A stretch of DNA of 64,000 bases from Spongilla lacustris (GCA_949361645.1 OX442415.1:29539128-29603127), one strand, 5' to 3'. Shown: positions 48,336 to 61,430, numbered from the stretch's first letter. Numbers and translations: made by a program. Notes: a model not told the origin generated them from the letters alone.

Positions 48336-51300
48336 ATGAGGATGGGGAGATCGAGAACGGTAGTGACGGCGGTCATACCACTGACGATGGTGGTTGTAGG
48401 AAGTAAACAGCCGCTAAATCACCACCGGCCCCGCCCCCCACATATGGGCCATTGCAAGTCCAGACAGCAGCCCTGCAAAACCAACAGATGCAATGCAGAG
48501 CCACCAACCCGCACTACCTATGGAACCACCCGCCCATATCAGACCCTACACAGGAGCTACCAATTAACCAATGGGGTCAGCCTCCACAGTACAAGTAGAG
48601 ATACTTATACTAACCCTCTCCCTGCAAATGGAGTTGGCAGCCCTCACAATTTCAGGGCAGCCATGAACTACATGTACATGTACCAAGGGAAGTCACACAT
48701 GCCCCCTCCCAACACTACCAGTGGAACTACATGTATTAGCCCTCACTGCAAATGGCCTTACATGTACATGTAAGCAGAACCCCATTGGTCCAGCCCCCTC
48801 CCCTCCCCACCCCCACTATTGATTATTCTCTGCAAGTTCAAGGGACCATTGGCGCCATCCCCACACAGCAAAACCACCAGTCCCCATCACTACAGCCTTG
48901 CAAACTTTCAAAATAATACCTCCCCACCAGCTCTCTTACGGATGTGGTTACCAGACCCTGCACTGCCAGTAGGGGAGCCCTCACATGCAGGGGTCAATAG
49001 ATGCCAGTGGAGATGCCGCCCTCACTCTATAAGTAGTCCCCATAAAGTACTGTACATACACCCGCCCCTCTCCAAACAGTGAAACCATAAGCCTACACTG
49101 CAAGTGCTCCACACACTGAGACCAGCCATCTGGACCAATGGGGTCAGCTCCCTCACTGCAAGTGGACAGTATCATTGGACCATTAATGCTAGTGAACTTA
49201 ATAGCCACACGATACAAGTGAACTAACATTTAATACCTCCCGCACACTGCAAGTACTGGAGCCACCATCTCTCTTACAGATGGGGTTACCAGACCCTGCA
49301 CTGCCAGCAGGGGTGCCCACACAAGCTGGGGTCAATACAATGTACATGTAGGTATGATGCCAATGGAGATGCCAGCCATCACACTACAAGCGATTAAGCA
49401 GTCCCCAAATTTCAGGGGAAGCCATGAACTACATATGCACTGAACGTACACCCGCCCTTTCACTGCAAGTGCCCCACAAACTGGGACCAGCCCCCCACGG
49501 CCCTCCTGCCCACTACTAGTCCTTCACTGCAAGTAGAGTCAACGGCTCAGGGACAAATGGGGTCAGCTCCCTCACTGCAAACAGACGGTAACATTGTAAC
49601 TATTAATGCAAGTGAACTTAAAAGCCCACACTGCATTCCAGTTAGCACCATTGGAGCCATATTCCAGATGGAGTTATCAGACTGCCAGCAGGAAAGCCAC
49701 CAGCTGCTAAACTCCCCGGGGTCATTGGGGGGTCCCACAATAATGCATACTGGTGGATGGAGTCACACTGCAAGTGGAAATGGCACCCCGCACAATTTTA
49801 GGGAGCCACGAACTGGAGCCACACATGCCCCCACTATCTATGGAACCATTTCACCCTCACTTAGCAGCCCCCACACACTACAAGTACAGTCCATACCAGT
49901 GACCATTCACTGCAAGTTCAAGGGGCCAATGGTCACACATCAAAACCACCATCCCCCATTGATCACTGCAAGTGAACTCAACAGCCGCACGATGCAAGTG
50001 AATTTCCATTAAATGTAAATGCCTCCACACTCCACACTGCAAGTAGTGGAGCCACCAGCTCTGTTACAGATGGGGTTACCAGACCCTGCATTCGATCAAT
50101 GCCAGCAGGGGTGCCCACACAAGCTGGGGTCAGTAGGTATATGATGCCAGTGGAGATGCCAACCCTCACACTACAACCCATGAACTACATGTACTGTACG
50201 TACACCTGCCCATCTCAAAACACTACCAATGGAACCATTAGGCCTCCTGCCCTGCACTACCTGCATGTCCTTCACTGCACGTTGAGTCAACATACGGCCC
50301 AGGGACCAATGGCGTCAGCTCCCTCACTGCAAGCGGACAGTATCATTGGAATCATTAATGCAAGTGAACTTAATGGCCCCACACTGCAGGTCCGGTTAGC
50401 ACCAGCGGTTCTTGGTCTGTCAGCAAAGGAGCCACCAGCTGCTAAACACCCCAGGGTCATTGGGGCCCCCAGAATAATCATGCTGGTGGAAACTCACAAC
50501 AGTGGAATTGGAATTGGTAACCCCCACAATATTAGGGGAACCATGAACTGGAGCCCCCCGCTATCCATGGAACCATTAGCCCTCACTTAGCAGGAGTACC
50601 TCCCACTACATGTACCTATCCTTCACTGCATGTTTCATCAGTCAAGATTACCAGCCATATCACTACAAGTGCACCATACCCGTGAACATTTACCGCAGGT
50701 TCAAGGGGCCAATGGGACCACTGGAGCCATTCTCACACATTAGAACCACCATCCCCCATAACTGCAAGTGAACTTAACAGCCGCACAAGACAAGTGAACT
50801 TACATTTAATGCCTACACACTGCTAATAGTAGAGCCACCAGCTCTCTCACAGATGGGGTTACCAGACCTGCACTGCCCACATAAGCTGGGGTCAATATGT
50901 ATATGCCAGTGGAGATGCCAGCCATCGCACTACAAGTAGTCCCCAAATTTCAGGGAAAGCCATGAACTACATGCACTGAACATACACCCGCCCCTCTCCA
51001 AACACTACCATTTGAACCATTAGTCCTCACTGCAACTACCCTACACACTGGGACCCGCCCCCACAGCCCTCCTGCCCCTTCACTGCATGTTGAGTTATTG
51101 GCCCAGGGGTCAGCTCCCTCACTACAAGCGGACAGACGCATTATTGCAAGTGAACTTAATAGCCCCATACAACAAGTCCAGTTAGCACCTGTCCAACGAG
51201 GGAGCCACCAGCTGCTAAAACCCTCTGCAGGGTCGTTGGGGGCCCCCCACAATAATGCATGCTGGTGGAGACTCCAGCTCTCACACGGCAATAGGAATTC

Positions 51301-51950
51301 GGCACCCCACACAATATTAGGGGAGCCATCAACTGGAGTCACACATGCCCATGGAACCATTAGCTCTCACTTAGCAGTCCCCACATACGGGGCTAGCCCC
51401 CACGGCCCTATCTCTCACTACCTATCCTTTACTGCAAGTTGTATCCGAGATCCAGGAGTGAACGTGCAATGCCATCCCTCACTCACTAGCCCTCTCACTG
51501 CAAACACACAATACCAGTGGAACCAGACTCACCCAGCACCCACCCCCAACAGCCCTCTTACGTATGGAGTAATCAGACTGCCAGCAGGGGAGCCACCAGC
51601 TGCCATATTACCAGTCCTCACAAAACTAGACCCCATCATGAGGAGTGGAACCACACATGCAATGGAGCCATTAGCTCTCACTGCATGGGGACTTACATGG
51701 TGTAGGCCCCAAACACTGGGGCCAGCCACAATGGCCCCCTATCCACTTAACCCCACACAGTACAACCACCAGCTCCTCACTGCAAATGAAACCACCAGAC
51801 CCACTACCTGTGAAACCATTAACTCCCTACCTGTGAAACTGGTCATTAACCCCCACACTACAAGAGAACTTACACTGTCAGGAGAACCATCAACTACTAG
51901 TGGAGCTACCAGCCCGCATTGGACAAATGGGAACACCATGCACCACTGAA
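48336..51950 (+). repeat. Diverged internal repeats in the left arm of element B
   Basis: Related blocks occur at ~48925-49030, 49262-49395, 50050-50175 and 50828-50940. Each carries GCCACCAGCTCTCTTACAG or a variant, GGGGTTACCAGACC, AAGCTGGGGTCAAT and GTGGAGATGCC. The short words CACTGCAAGT and CACTACAAGT are scattered through the whole arm. No protein domain is recognised, and the frames are mostly Thr/Pro/Ser-rich shadows of the repeat. Confidence 0.65.
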
Positions 51951-52768
51951 GCAGCCTCCGTTTGTAGAGTGTACATGTGTACGTTTTGAACACATTTTGT
52001 GTTGTAGATCTGAACTAAATGTTTGTGCATGTACCGAGGCATGTACAGAGTTATTTTATCTGGGGTGGAAGTGAAGCCCATGCTGTTAGTGGTGAATATA
52101 GTTACCAGCCCTATCGGTACTGATTGCGGGTGGTCTGCACCCGTGGTTGGTTTATATAGACAAGCAGAAGGCTTTTTGAAAAGAAAAAAGCCTACTGGGA
52201 ACTGTGTAGTGTTGAGATACATGTACAAGTTGCAAAACTTGTAAGTGCCACTTAGAATGTCACATAAATTGCATGCGCAGTCACAGCTATAATTTGGCAC
52301 GGTGAAGACATTGGAATTCATGACCACCAACTTCACTTGTGCGGTCATGAATTCTGATGTCTTCACCGTGACACACATCCAAAATGGCACTTACATGTTT
52401 TGCTAAGTGTACCTCAACAATGTAAAACACTACATGTAGTTCCCAGCTGTAGGGGGTTTTATTCTTATTTTTTATCTTCCAAAAAGCTCTCTGCTTGTGT
52501 ATATAAACCAACCACGGGTGCAGACCACCCGCAATCAGTACCGATAGGGCTGGTAAATATATTCACCACTAACAGCATGGGCTTCACTTCCACCCCAGAT
52601 AAAATAACTCTGTACATGCCTCTGTACATGCACAAACATTTAGTTCAGATCTACAACACAAAATGTGTTCAAAACGTATACATGTACACTCTACAAACGG
52701 AGGCTGCTTCAGTGGTGCATGGTGTTCCCATTTGTCCAATGCGGGCTGGTAGCTCCACTAGTAGTTGA
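51890..52768. repeat. Centre of the palindrome with mirrored open frames
   Basis: Minus strand 52390-51890 and plus strand 52400-52768 each contain the same ~95-codon open stretch (KPTTGADHPQSVPIGLV start). Of four base differences I could read in this stretch, most change an amino acid, so there is no sign of protein-level selection. I regard it as non-coding. Confidence 0.6.
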
Positions 52769-55700
52769 TGGTTCTCCTGACAGTGTAAGTCCTCTTGTAG
52801 TGTGGGGGTTAATGACTGGTCAGTTTCACAGGTAGGGAGTTAAAGGTTTCACAGGTAGTGGGTCTGGTGGTTCCATTTGCATTGAGGAGCTGGTGGTTGT
52901 ACTGTGTGAGGTTAAGCGGATAGGGGGCCATTGTGGCTGGCCCCAGTGTTTGGGGCCTGCACCATGTAAGTTAGTCCACATGCAGTGAGAGCTAATGGCT
53001 CCATTGCATGTGTGGTTCCACTCCTCATGATGGGGTCTAGTTTTGTGAGGACCGGTAATGTGGCAGCTGGTGGCTCTACTAGTAGCAGTGTGTAGGCATT
53101 AAATGTAAGTTCACTTGTCTTGTGCGGCTGTTAAGTTCACTTGCAGTTATGGGGGATGGTGGTTCTAATGTGTGAGAATGGCTCCAGTGGTCCCATTGGC
53201 CCCTTGAACCTGCGGTAAATGTTCACGGGTATGGTGCACTTGTAGTGATACGGCTGGTAATCTTGGCAGATGAAACATGCAGTGAAGGATAGGTACATGT
53301 AGTGGGAGGTACTCCTGCTAAGTGAGGGCTAATGGTTCCATGGATAGCGGGGGGCTCCAGTTCATGGTTCCCCTAATATTGTGGGGGTTACCAATTCCAA
53401 TTCCACTGTTGTGAGTTTCCACCAGCATGATTATTCTGGGGGCCCCAATGACCCTGGGGTGTTTAGCAGCTGGTGGCTCCTTAGCTGACAGACCAAGAAC
53501 CGCTGGTGCTAACGGGACCTGTAATGTGCGGCTATTAAGTTCACTTGCATTAATGATTCCAATGATACTGTCCACTTGCAGTAAGGGAGCTGACGCCATT
53601 GGTCCCTGGGCCGTATGTTGACTCAACGTGCAGTGAAGGACATGCAGGTAGTGCAGGGCAGGAGGCCTAATGGTTCCATTGGTAGTGTTTTGAGATGGGC
53701 AGGTGTACGTACAGTACATGTAGTTCATGGGTTGTAGTGTGAGGGTTAGCATCTCTACTGGCATCAAATACCTACTGACCCCAGCTTGTGTGGGCACCCC
53801 TGCTGGCATTGACCAAATGCAGGGTCTGGTAACCCCATCTGTAACAGAGCTGGTGGCTCCACTACTTGCATTGTGGAGGCATTTACATTTAATGGAAATT
53901 CACTTGCATCGTGCGGTTGTTTAGTTCACTTGCAGTGATCAATGGAGGATGGTGGTTTTGATGTGTGACCATTGGCCCCTTGAACTTGCAGTGAATGGTC
54001 ATTGGTATGGTGCACTTGTATTGAGAAGGCTGAGAAGGCTGCTGAAACTTGCAGTGAATGATAATAGGTAGTGGGAGATAGGGTGTCATATGTGGGGGCT
54101 GCTAGTGAGGGTGAATGGTTCCATAGATAGTGGGGGCATGTGTGGCTCCAGTTCGTGGCTCCCTAAAATTGTGCGGGGTGCCATTTCCACTTGCAGTGTG
54201 ACTCCATCCACCAGTATGCATTATTGTGGGACCCCCCAATGACCCCGGGGAGTTTAGCAGCTGGTGGCTTCCCTGCTGGCAGTCTGATAACTCCATCTGG
54301 AATATGGCTCCAATGGTGCTAACTGGAATGCAGTGTGGGCTTTTAAGTTCACTTGCATTAATAGTTACAATGTTACTGTCTGCTTGCAGTGAGGGAGCTG
54401 ACCCCATTTGTCCCTGGGCCGTTGACTCTACCTGCAGTGAAAGACAGGTAGTGGGCAGGAGGGCCGTGGGGGCTGGTCCCAGTGTGTAGGGCACTTGCAG
54501 TGAAAGGGCGGGTGTACGTTCAGTGCATATGTAGTTCATGGCTTCCCCTGAAATTTGGGGACTGCTTAATTGCTTGTAGTGTGATGGCTGGCATCTCCAT
54601 TGGCAGTGCAGGGTCTGGTAACCCCATCTGTAAGAGAGATGGTGGCTCCAGTACTTGCAGTGTGCGGGAGGTATTACATGTTAGTTCACTTGTATCGTGT
54701 GGCTATTAAGTTCACTTGCATTAATGGTCCAATGATACTGTCCACTTGCAGTGAGGGAGCTGACTCCGTTGGTCCAGGTGGCTGGTCTCAGTGTGTGGAG
54801 CACGTGCATTGAGGGCTTATGGTTCCACTGTTTGGAGAGGGGAGGGTGTACGTACAGTACTTTATGGGGACTACTTGTAGTGTGAGGGCGGCATCTCCAC
54901 TGGCATCTATTGACCCCTGCTTGTGAGGGCTCCCATACTGGCAGTGCAAGGTCTGGTAACCCCATCCGTAAGAGAGCTGGTGGCTCCACTACTTGCAGTG
55001 TGGAGGTATTGTTTTGAAAGTTTGCAAGGCTGTAGTGATGGGGACTGGTGATTTTGCTGTGTGGGGATGGCTCCATTGGCCCCTTAAGCTTGAACTTGCA
55101 GAGAATAATCAATAGTGGGGGTGGGGAGGGGAGGGGGCTGGACCAATGGGGTTCTGCTTACATGTACATGTAAGGCCATTTGCAGTGAGGGCTAATACAT
55201 GTAGTTCCACTGGTAGTGTTGGGAGGGGGCATGTGTGACTTCCCTTGGTACATGTACATGTAGTTCATGGCTGCCCTGAAATTGTGAGGGCTGCCAACTC
55301 CATTTGCAGGGAGAGGGTTAGTATAAGTATCTCTACTTGTACTGTGGAGGCTGACCCCATTGGTTAGTTGGTAGCTCCTGTGTAGGGTCTGATATGGGCG
55401 GGTGGTTCCCTAGGTAGTGCGGGTTGGTGGCTCTGCATTGCATCTGTTGGTTTTGCAGGGCTGCTGTCTGGACTTGCAATGGCCCATATGTGGGGGGCGG
55501 GGCCGGTGGTGATTTAGCGGCTGTTTACTTCCTACAACCACCATCGTCAGTGGTATGACCGCCGTCACTACCGTTCTCGATCTCCCCATCCTCATCGAAA
55601 GTATCTTGAATATCTCGTCGTAACCGTACCGGCTCGAACTCGTCCGCCGATTGAACCTCTTACGAGCTTGTCTTCAGTGGACGTCGCTATGCATATCGTT

Positions 55701-56274
55701 TATCTATACACAGAAGATAACGAATATCAACTGTAACAGGGACGATAAATTAAATACTTACCCACTCCAGCTAGCTAGCTAGCGCAGTATATATAGGTGT
55801 GGCTATAAGTTATCCAAGTCTCAGCCCACAGGAAGTATTTGCATATTCATGAATTTGGTATGGAAGCAGTTCACGCACGTACAACGGCGCGATTCGAGCG
55901 GGAAACTTGTACCAACTTTGCGCCGCTGTATCTCCGCAACGGATGACATAAAAATTAACGAACAGAACAAATCGATAGGTATATGACCTCTCTACCTACA
56001 AACCGAATTTGAAGCGAATTGATTACTCCTACCTAAAGTTATGGTGGGTTTGAACCCGCTGGGGTATCGAACGTTGCAATACTGGCACGGAGCATATGCA
56101 AGGCCCCAAAATGTATTTTATTATAGAGCAATGGTGTAGTATGATGTGTTGAAAATAGAAAGTTAATATCATGTATTGTTCTGGAGTTATAGCGATTCAA
56201 ACGCGAGGCATTTTTATAACTTTATATTTATATATGCGAAGTATCATTTTCTCGGAAACTGTCCCATATATATA

Positions 56275-56732
56275 TATACATTATGTATCACATGCATGCA
56301 GTCTGTCTAATCCCGGGCCAAGTGTACAAGCAACAAGTCGACTGCCCTGGCAGACCATTTACGTGTAAGAGCCCTGTTCACGCCTGCCCATATTCACTTG
56401 AATCTGGATGCGAGTGTCGTACTGGATTAGTACTGGATGAAGATAATAACAGATGCGTACCTCTGAGGCAATGTCTACCACGACCATTTAGAAAGCCGCG
56501 CCTATAAACGTATACATTCATACATGCACAATGTAGATATTGCATGCATTTACGCAAACCAGCATAGTATAGAGATGCATAAATCATGTGCTGAAATTAA
56601 AAAGAAAAAGGCAAATCTAATGGAGTATTAAAATCAGGGTTTTTAACCGCCGTTACCACTATACATGTATACGTATAGGCGTTTAACCGCGCGGTTTAAT
56701 ACATTGCGGTTACATGTAAATACGTATACATA
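56275..56732 (+). repeat. Outer inverted repeat, right copy, with TIL-like ORF
   Basis: Reverse complement of 31329-31797. Plus-strand frame 56283-56507 encodes the same 74 residues as the left copy, including CPGRPFTCKSPVHACPYSL and GCECRTGLVLDEDNNRC. The identical peptide means the two copies separated recently or are kept alike by conversion. Confidence 0.75.

Positions 56733-56742
<10 letters not shown>

Positions 56743-56784
<42 letters not shown>
56743..56784. repeat. (AAT)n microsatellite
   Basis: About 14 units, directly upstream of an RLE-type retrotransposon fragment. Confidence 0.95.
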
Positions 56785-56785
<1 letters not shown>

Positions 56786-57200
56786 TAGGTGTCTCCCGCC
56801 ATAATAGGATTGGTGGAGACCTGTCATCGGGCGCACATAGGGGTTAAGGTGGAAGTTGGCAACAACCTTAGCAGAGACCACAGCAAGACCCGTCCAGCTG
56901 ACATCTTACTTCCCAACTGGTTCTTGGGCAGAACTGCAGCATTAGATGTGTCCATCACCTCACCGCTAAATCCTGTCACTTTGTTGGAAGCGGGAGTGTC
57001 GGCCACATGCAGCTGCTGCCCAGGCCACCGATCGAGGCTAGAAAGCACCAAGCAAATGACCCTAAATGTTCAGGTCTAGGGTGGGTTTGTGTCCATATGG
57101 TAGTGGAAACCTATGGGGCTTGGGGAAAGGAAGCCACTACCATCATCTCCTCAGTAGCCTCCAGACTTACCAGTTGCCACTTCCACATGCCGGTGTCATA
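56785..57200 (+). pseudogene. RLE non-LTR retrotransposon 3' fragment (broken)
   Basis: The frame reads GVKVEVGNNLSRDHSKTRPA, then DILLPNW and ALDVSITSPLNPVTLL, and after a frame change LGWVCVHMVVETYGAWGKEA. This matches, motif for motif, the restriction-like endonuclease region at 61800-62190. The order RPAD...LDVSITSP corresponds to the (R/K)PDx(12-14)D core of such nucleases. It is a pseudogene with at least one frameshift near 57005-57075. Confidence 0.78.
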
Positions 57201-57386
57201 GCGGATTTTGTCCCCCCCAATTTTTGTCCCCCCGGACAGAATCCCCTAGCGGATTATGTCCCCCCGGATAAAATCCGCTAGCTGATTCTGTCCCCCCGGA
57301 CAAAATCCGCTAGCGGATTCTGTCCGGGGGGACATATTCTGCTAGCGGATTTTGTCCCTCCTCCGCAGAATATGTCCCCCCCCCCC
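57198..57386. repeat. Array of interleaved palindromes
   Basis: The words TAGCGGATTNTGTCCCCCC and GGACAAAATCCGCTAG alternate in both orientations, with six or more half-units, so many overlapping hairpins are possible. It ends in a C tract. Confidence 0.8.
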
Positions 57387-58420
57387 CCTTGTGTTTATTA
57401 GCGCAGCTTCGTGTGCTTGGTCTGACCGATATATATCCCAGGCTCTGCATGCCTAATTTTGTCCTATAGCCGACAGAAATAGGCTTTGACGAACTAGGTT
57501 ATTACGTATTATAAAACGGAAATTGCACAATTAAGTGACCTGTTTTTTTTTTTCACTACCATTGATCTCCACTATAATAATACATGTCCTATATATAACT
57601 TATAGACAAGTCAAGTGGCTGTCGTGCCCGGCCGTCTTCATGACTATACTGAAAGCTAGCAGCTGCAAAACGCACCACGTACAACTTAGAAGGGCAGAGG
57701 GCCAAGAAGTCTGGCGGGGAGATCGATCGATAGGCAGGCTGTCGATAGGACTGCGGGACTGGGTGGGGGAAGTACTTGTTTTATACCTGTATAGTGGAGA
57801 TATTGCTAATCGTATTCACGACACTTCAAACATACTAAATGTAGGGGATAGGACCTACCATAGATATAACACATAGGGATTGGCAACACCAGGCTCTCAA
57901 TGGTAATAGGCACGTTTCAGATGTAACCCCGTAACGGCGGAATAGCAGTAAATGAATAAAATTGAGCAGTAAATGAATACAATTGAGCATGGCGTTGTTG
58001 ACAGACCAAGACTTAAAGTTTGTGTTTTAAGCCCTATACGTAGCGTTATTGACAAATACAGTGTACCAATCTGTTCTATCCGAGTTTCTGAAGGCATGCG
58101 AAGGGACTGGGAAGCAGGGTTATTTGTTACTTTTGTCACAAATTCATTCGAAGCATGCGTACAAAAAGCTATATATCTCCATAAGGGTATATCATAAGTC
58201 TGTGGAACAAACACAAAGGCACAGTTTAATCACTTCATCGTATTTAGGACAATTCAGGTTTGGAGCAAGTGTGTAAACTACGTTCAAAACAGGTACAACA
58301 GACAACAGATATGTAACGGGTACGAGTACCCATCAGTAACTTGTGTTAGGTACAAAGAGTTCCAGATCAGCTTGGATGAGGGCATGCAGGGACAAAATTA
58401 GAACGCAACGCACTGTGTAA
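57387..58420. other. Unassigned region
   Basis: Open frames at 57535-57876 and 57973-58276 are short, show no motif and have no recognisable splice partners. Nothing else is recognised. Confidence 0.35.
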
Positions 58421-58645
58421 AAAGGGTTGTTATACAGTACTGTATAACGCGTGTATTCATGTGTTATGCACACGTTATACACGTGTTATCCACATGTGTA
58501 TAACTTTGCGTATGGATACTCTATACACAGTTGCGTATAACAACTATAGTATAACACTGTGTATAACTTCTGTATAACATTTTGTATAACAATGTATAAC
58601 AATATGTATAACAATAGCAAATGAGTAAAACACAGCGTATAACAT
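58420..58645. repeat. Cluster of GTATAAC / GTTATAC words
   Basis: More than fifteen copies of the 7-base word occur in both orientations in ~225 bases, with irregular spacing. The cluster starts with the palindrome GTTATACAGTACTGTATAAC. Confidence 0.85.
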
Positions 58646-59834
58646 AATTATGAATTTTTAATTAGTCGCTCGTTTCCAGGCCTCTTCTATAAATATTATG
58701 ATATAAGCAAGTACATAAGTACATGGAACAACAACAACAACAGAGAACGAGTTCATTCGGCGACGGTGAAGCATCCATGCAGGTGGAAAGGCCATCAGGA
58801 AAGTTCCGAGCGCGTTGGGCTCCTTCCGTGGCGCCTGAGTCCAAAAACGCGTTTAGTTCCTCTGATCTCCGCTTATCATCGTCCCATTGTCCAGTTCTTC
58901 CTCTTCCGACACGTTAAGTACATCCCTTTCTTGCATGATCTGTTACTTGTTCGGATCGCCGCTCCCATAGCTATAGTGTATATAATCAATACTAGACAAC
59001 ATTTTTTAATTCAAGCGCTTACCTAGTTGTGCTCGGATTGGATGCCCTTCTTTTTAATCGGCTTCTGTAAGAACGCGTTTCAGAGATAGGTTGTAGATCG
59101 CTATGCCAACTACATTAGCAAAAATGAAAGGACTCACACCTTTAACAGACAACAAGTATACCTTCAACCCCTTCTTCGCTGATATCCGAGACATCACTTT
59201 AGCATTATGGACGCTTGAGGTTCTGAGAACAAAGAATTCCCGTTACCAATACAAAGCCACACTGCTTACGCTTGAGACTTCAGCTGATTCTCCTCAGTAG
59301 GAAGGGGAAAAAAGAAGCTGATATAAAGTTACTGTACCTGCACAGAAAGTGATGTCCTACTCTCTCGAGTTGGTGTTACAGAGACAGTTTTGGTCGCAAC
59401 CTCGCTTACTAATAGTTGTACACATCCGCTGCTGAAAATGATTCTTCTGCTGGAGTAGTGCAAACAGCATCGCCATGCTGCCTAGGACCCAAGGTTCGGC
59501 GCGGTCCTCTTCGTCATCATGGTACTAGTACATAGACTGATAGGTTCTACTAGCTGTGACATGAATTGATCGTTGCTCAGGAACCTGGATGTTCAAGGAT
59601 AAACTTAGCCACTAGTCCCTCAATTTACTTGATAACCCACCTAAGATACTTCTTCTGGCTGATAGGAACGTACGGTTAGTTCAATTATAAGATTTCCCGA
59701 CGATAGCGCCATATAATATGCAATCATGTGGCTTTGAAGAGTCTACGCATGCGCGTTACATTCATTTGAAATGGAAGCCTCGTACGCGCTGTATTTGTTC
59801 TGCTCAAAGAGGGGTTTCAAAAGCAAAAGCAATA
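58646..59834. other. Unassigned region
   Basis: A Gln-rich open frame at 58723-58917 and a frame at 59103-59300 are open, but neither is recognised nor supported by splice signals strong enough to call a gene. Confidence 0.3.
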
Positions 59835-60465
59835 TATTTGATGCACACAGGAATATCGGGTCAGGCCACGAAAATAATTCTATTTGATGCACACCAGTGA
59901 CCATGACTCTATTAAATGCACACCAGGGACTGCCACTTTATTTGAGGTAAAAAAATCCAATTCAATACAAACCTGGGTCTGGCCGCTATCTTGATTCTAT
60001 TTGAAGCACACTAGGTGTGGTCGCTAACATGATTCTATCTAATGCCCACCAGGGACTGCCACTAGCATGACTTGATTTGTAGTTTTAGCTATAGTCATGC
60101 TAGCGGCAATCCAGTCACTGTAGATCAGAGGTGTGCATCAGATAGAACCATATTAGCGGCCAGACCCGGTGTGTAGCAAATAAAGTCATGCTATTGGAAT
60201 TGGCCAGTCCCTGGTGTGCAGCTGCTAGGTTTGTGGTATCGACCAGCTGACCCTGGTGAGCATCAAATAGAACATGTTAGCGACCTGACCTGGCCGGTGT
60301 GCATCAAATTGAATCTTATTCACTTCAATGTAATAGAGTCTTGGTAGTGACCAGGATAGCGTGATTTAATTCATGCAGATTCAATCTGATGAGCCGCTAT
60401 CCTGATTCCATTTGATGTACATCACTCTAAAAGATGCACACCAGGGACTGGTGATAGCATGATGT
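59835..60465. repeat. Degenerate ~50-bp repeats arranged as an inverted pair of arrays
   Basis: The words TATTTGATGCACACCAGGGA and variants recur on the plus strand at 59835-60060 and again near 60410-60455. Their complements (GGTGTGCATCAAATAGAA type) recur at 60130-60320. The turn lies near CTAGCATGACTTGATTTG (~60062-60080). Confidence 0.7.
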
Positions 60466-61325
60466 ATAGAAGTGTACTGTGTCATTGCTATAGGTACTCA
60501 CAAACTTGCTTTTTTTTTTACAACGTTTATATGTGACCACACCCCTTTATGTAAGACATCTATTAACATGACATGTACATGGATGGAAAAGTTCAGTTAC
60601 AACCAGTGCAGACTGAATAGTACACAACATGTACATGTACATACATGTACAGATGTAACAATACACTAAATATAAGTTCACATCAAATCTCCCAGTTTCC
60701 ATCAATGTAAAGCTTGATCCTATCAGGATAAAAATATATTAAGACATCACATCATGATCATGCAAACATACCACATATACAATTTTGCTGAAGACTATGA
60801 GAAGGATAGATTCTTTGCATGGGCACACAGCCACTTGATGGCAGTAATACTACAGTGCCACCTCCATGGAAGCTGCCAGGCCTCTAGCTAAACCCTCTGC
60901 CATATTTTCTTTCTGAATGCTCCAAAATTACAATGTAACATTGGCCCCTTTCAAACTAATAACCACATTCTGAGCATCTTCTTCTGCCTGGTCCTACTCG
61001 CACAGAAATAAGCACACACAGACAAAGGTAAACATATGCAGGTGCACATGCACATACTGTACAGTGTGTACAAAATGCATGCACACATGCATAGAAACAC
61101 GACACTAAAATGTATGCACGTGCATACCACATAAACATACACCTGTAATACATGTGCACACACATGCACAAAGAGCACAAACATATATGTACAGTGACAT
61201 ACATGTACCACTAACCAGAAGAGCTATGGTTGGCCAGCTTCATCACACTGACCATTGTACCTGCTTCCACTGCCCGCAAGGATTCCTACTATTCCACACC
61301 AATGGACACACAAACGAACCTGGTT
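60466..61325. other. Unassigned, CA-rich sequence
   Basis: No gene recognised. 61070-61205 is rich in ACATGCACAC-like words. Confidence 0.35.
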
Positions 61326-61328
61326 ACA

Positions 61329-61329
<1 letters not shown>

Positions 61330-61412
<83 letters not shown>

Positions 61413-61430
61413 TATTATAATATTATAAAT

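Larger units (their letters stand above)
47672..56265. mobile_element. Element B: 8.6 kb palindromic transposon-like element
   Basis: The ends read GGGACAGTTTCCGAGAAAAT and the inverse, flanked by ATAT on both sides. The arms are 47672-52325 and 52343-56265, near-perfect inverted copies that differ by roughly one to a few percent with some indels. At the centre is a stem-loop (CACGGTGAAGACAT and its inverse) with a 17-base spacer at 52326-52342. The outer ~490 bases of each arm match the TIRs of element A and the 817-bp MITE in several blocks. No transposase is recognised, so it is probably non-autonomous and mobilised by element A's protein (inference). Confidence 0.82.

Noticed and set aside
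48336..52390. Thr/Pro-rich frames in element B
   Set aside because: They follow the degenerate internal repeats, lack domains, and mirrored copies in the other arm differ without respect to codon position.
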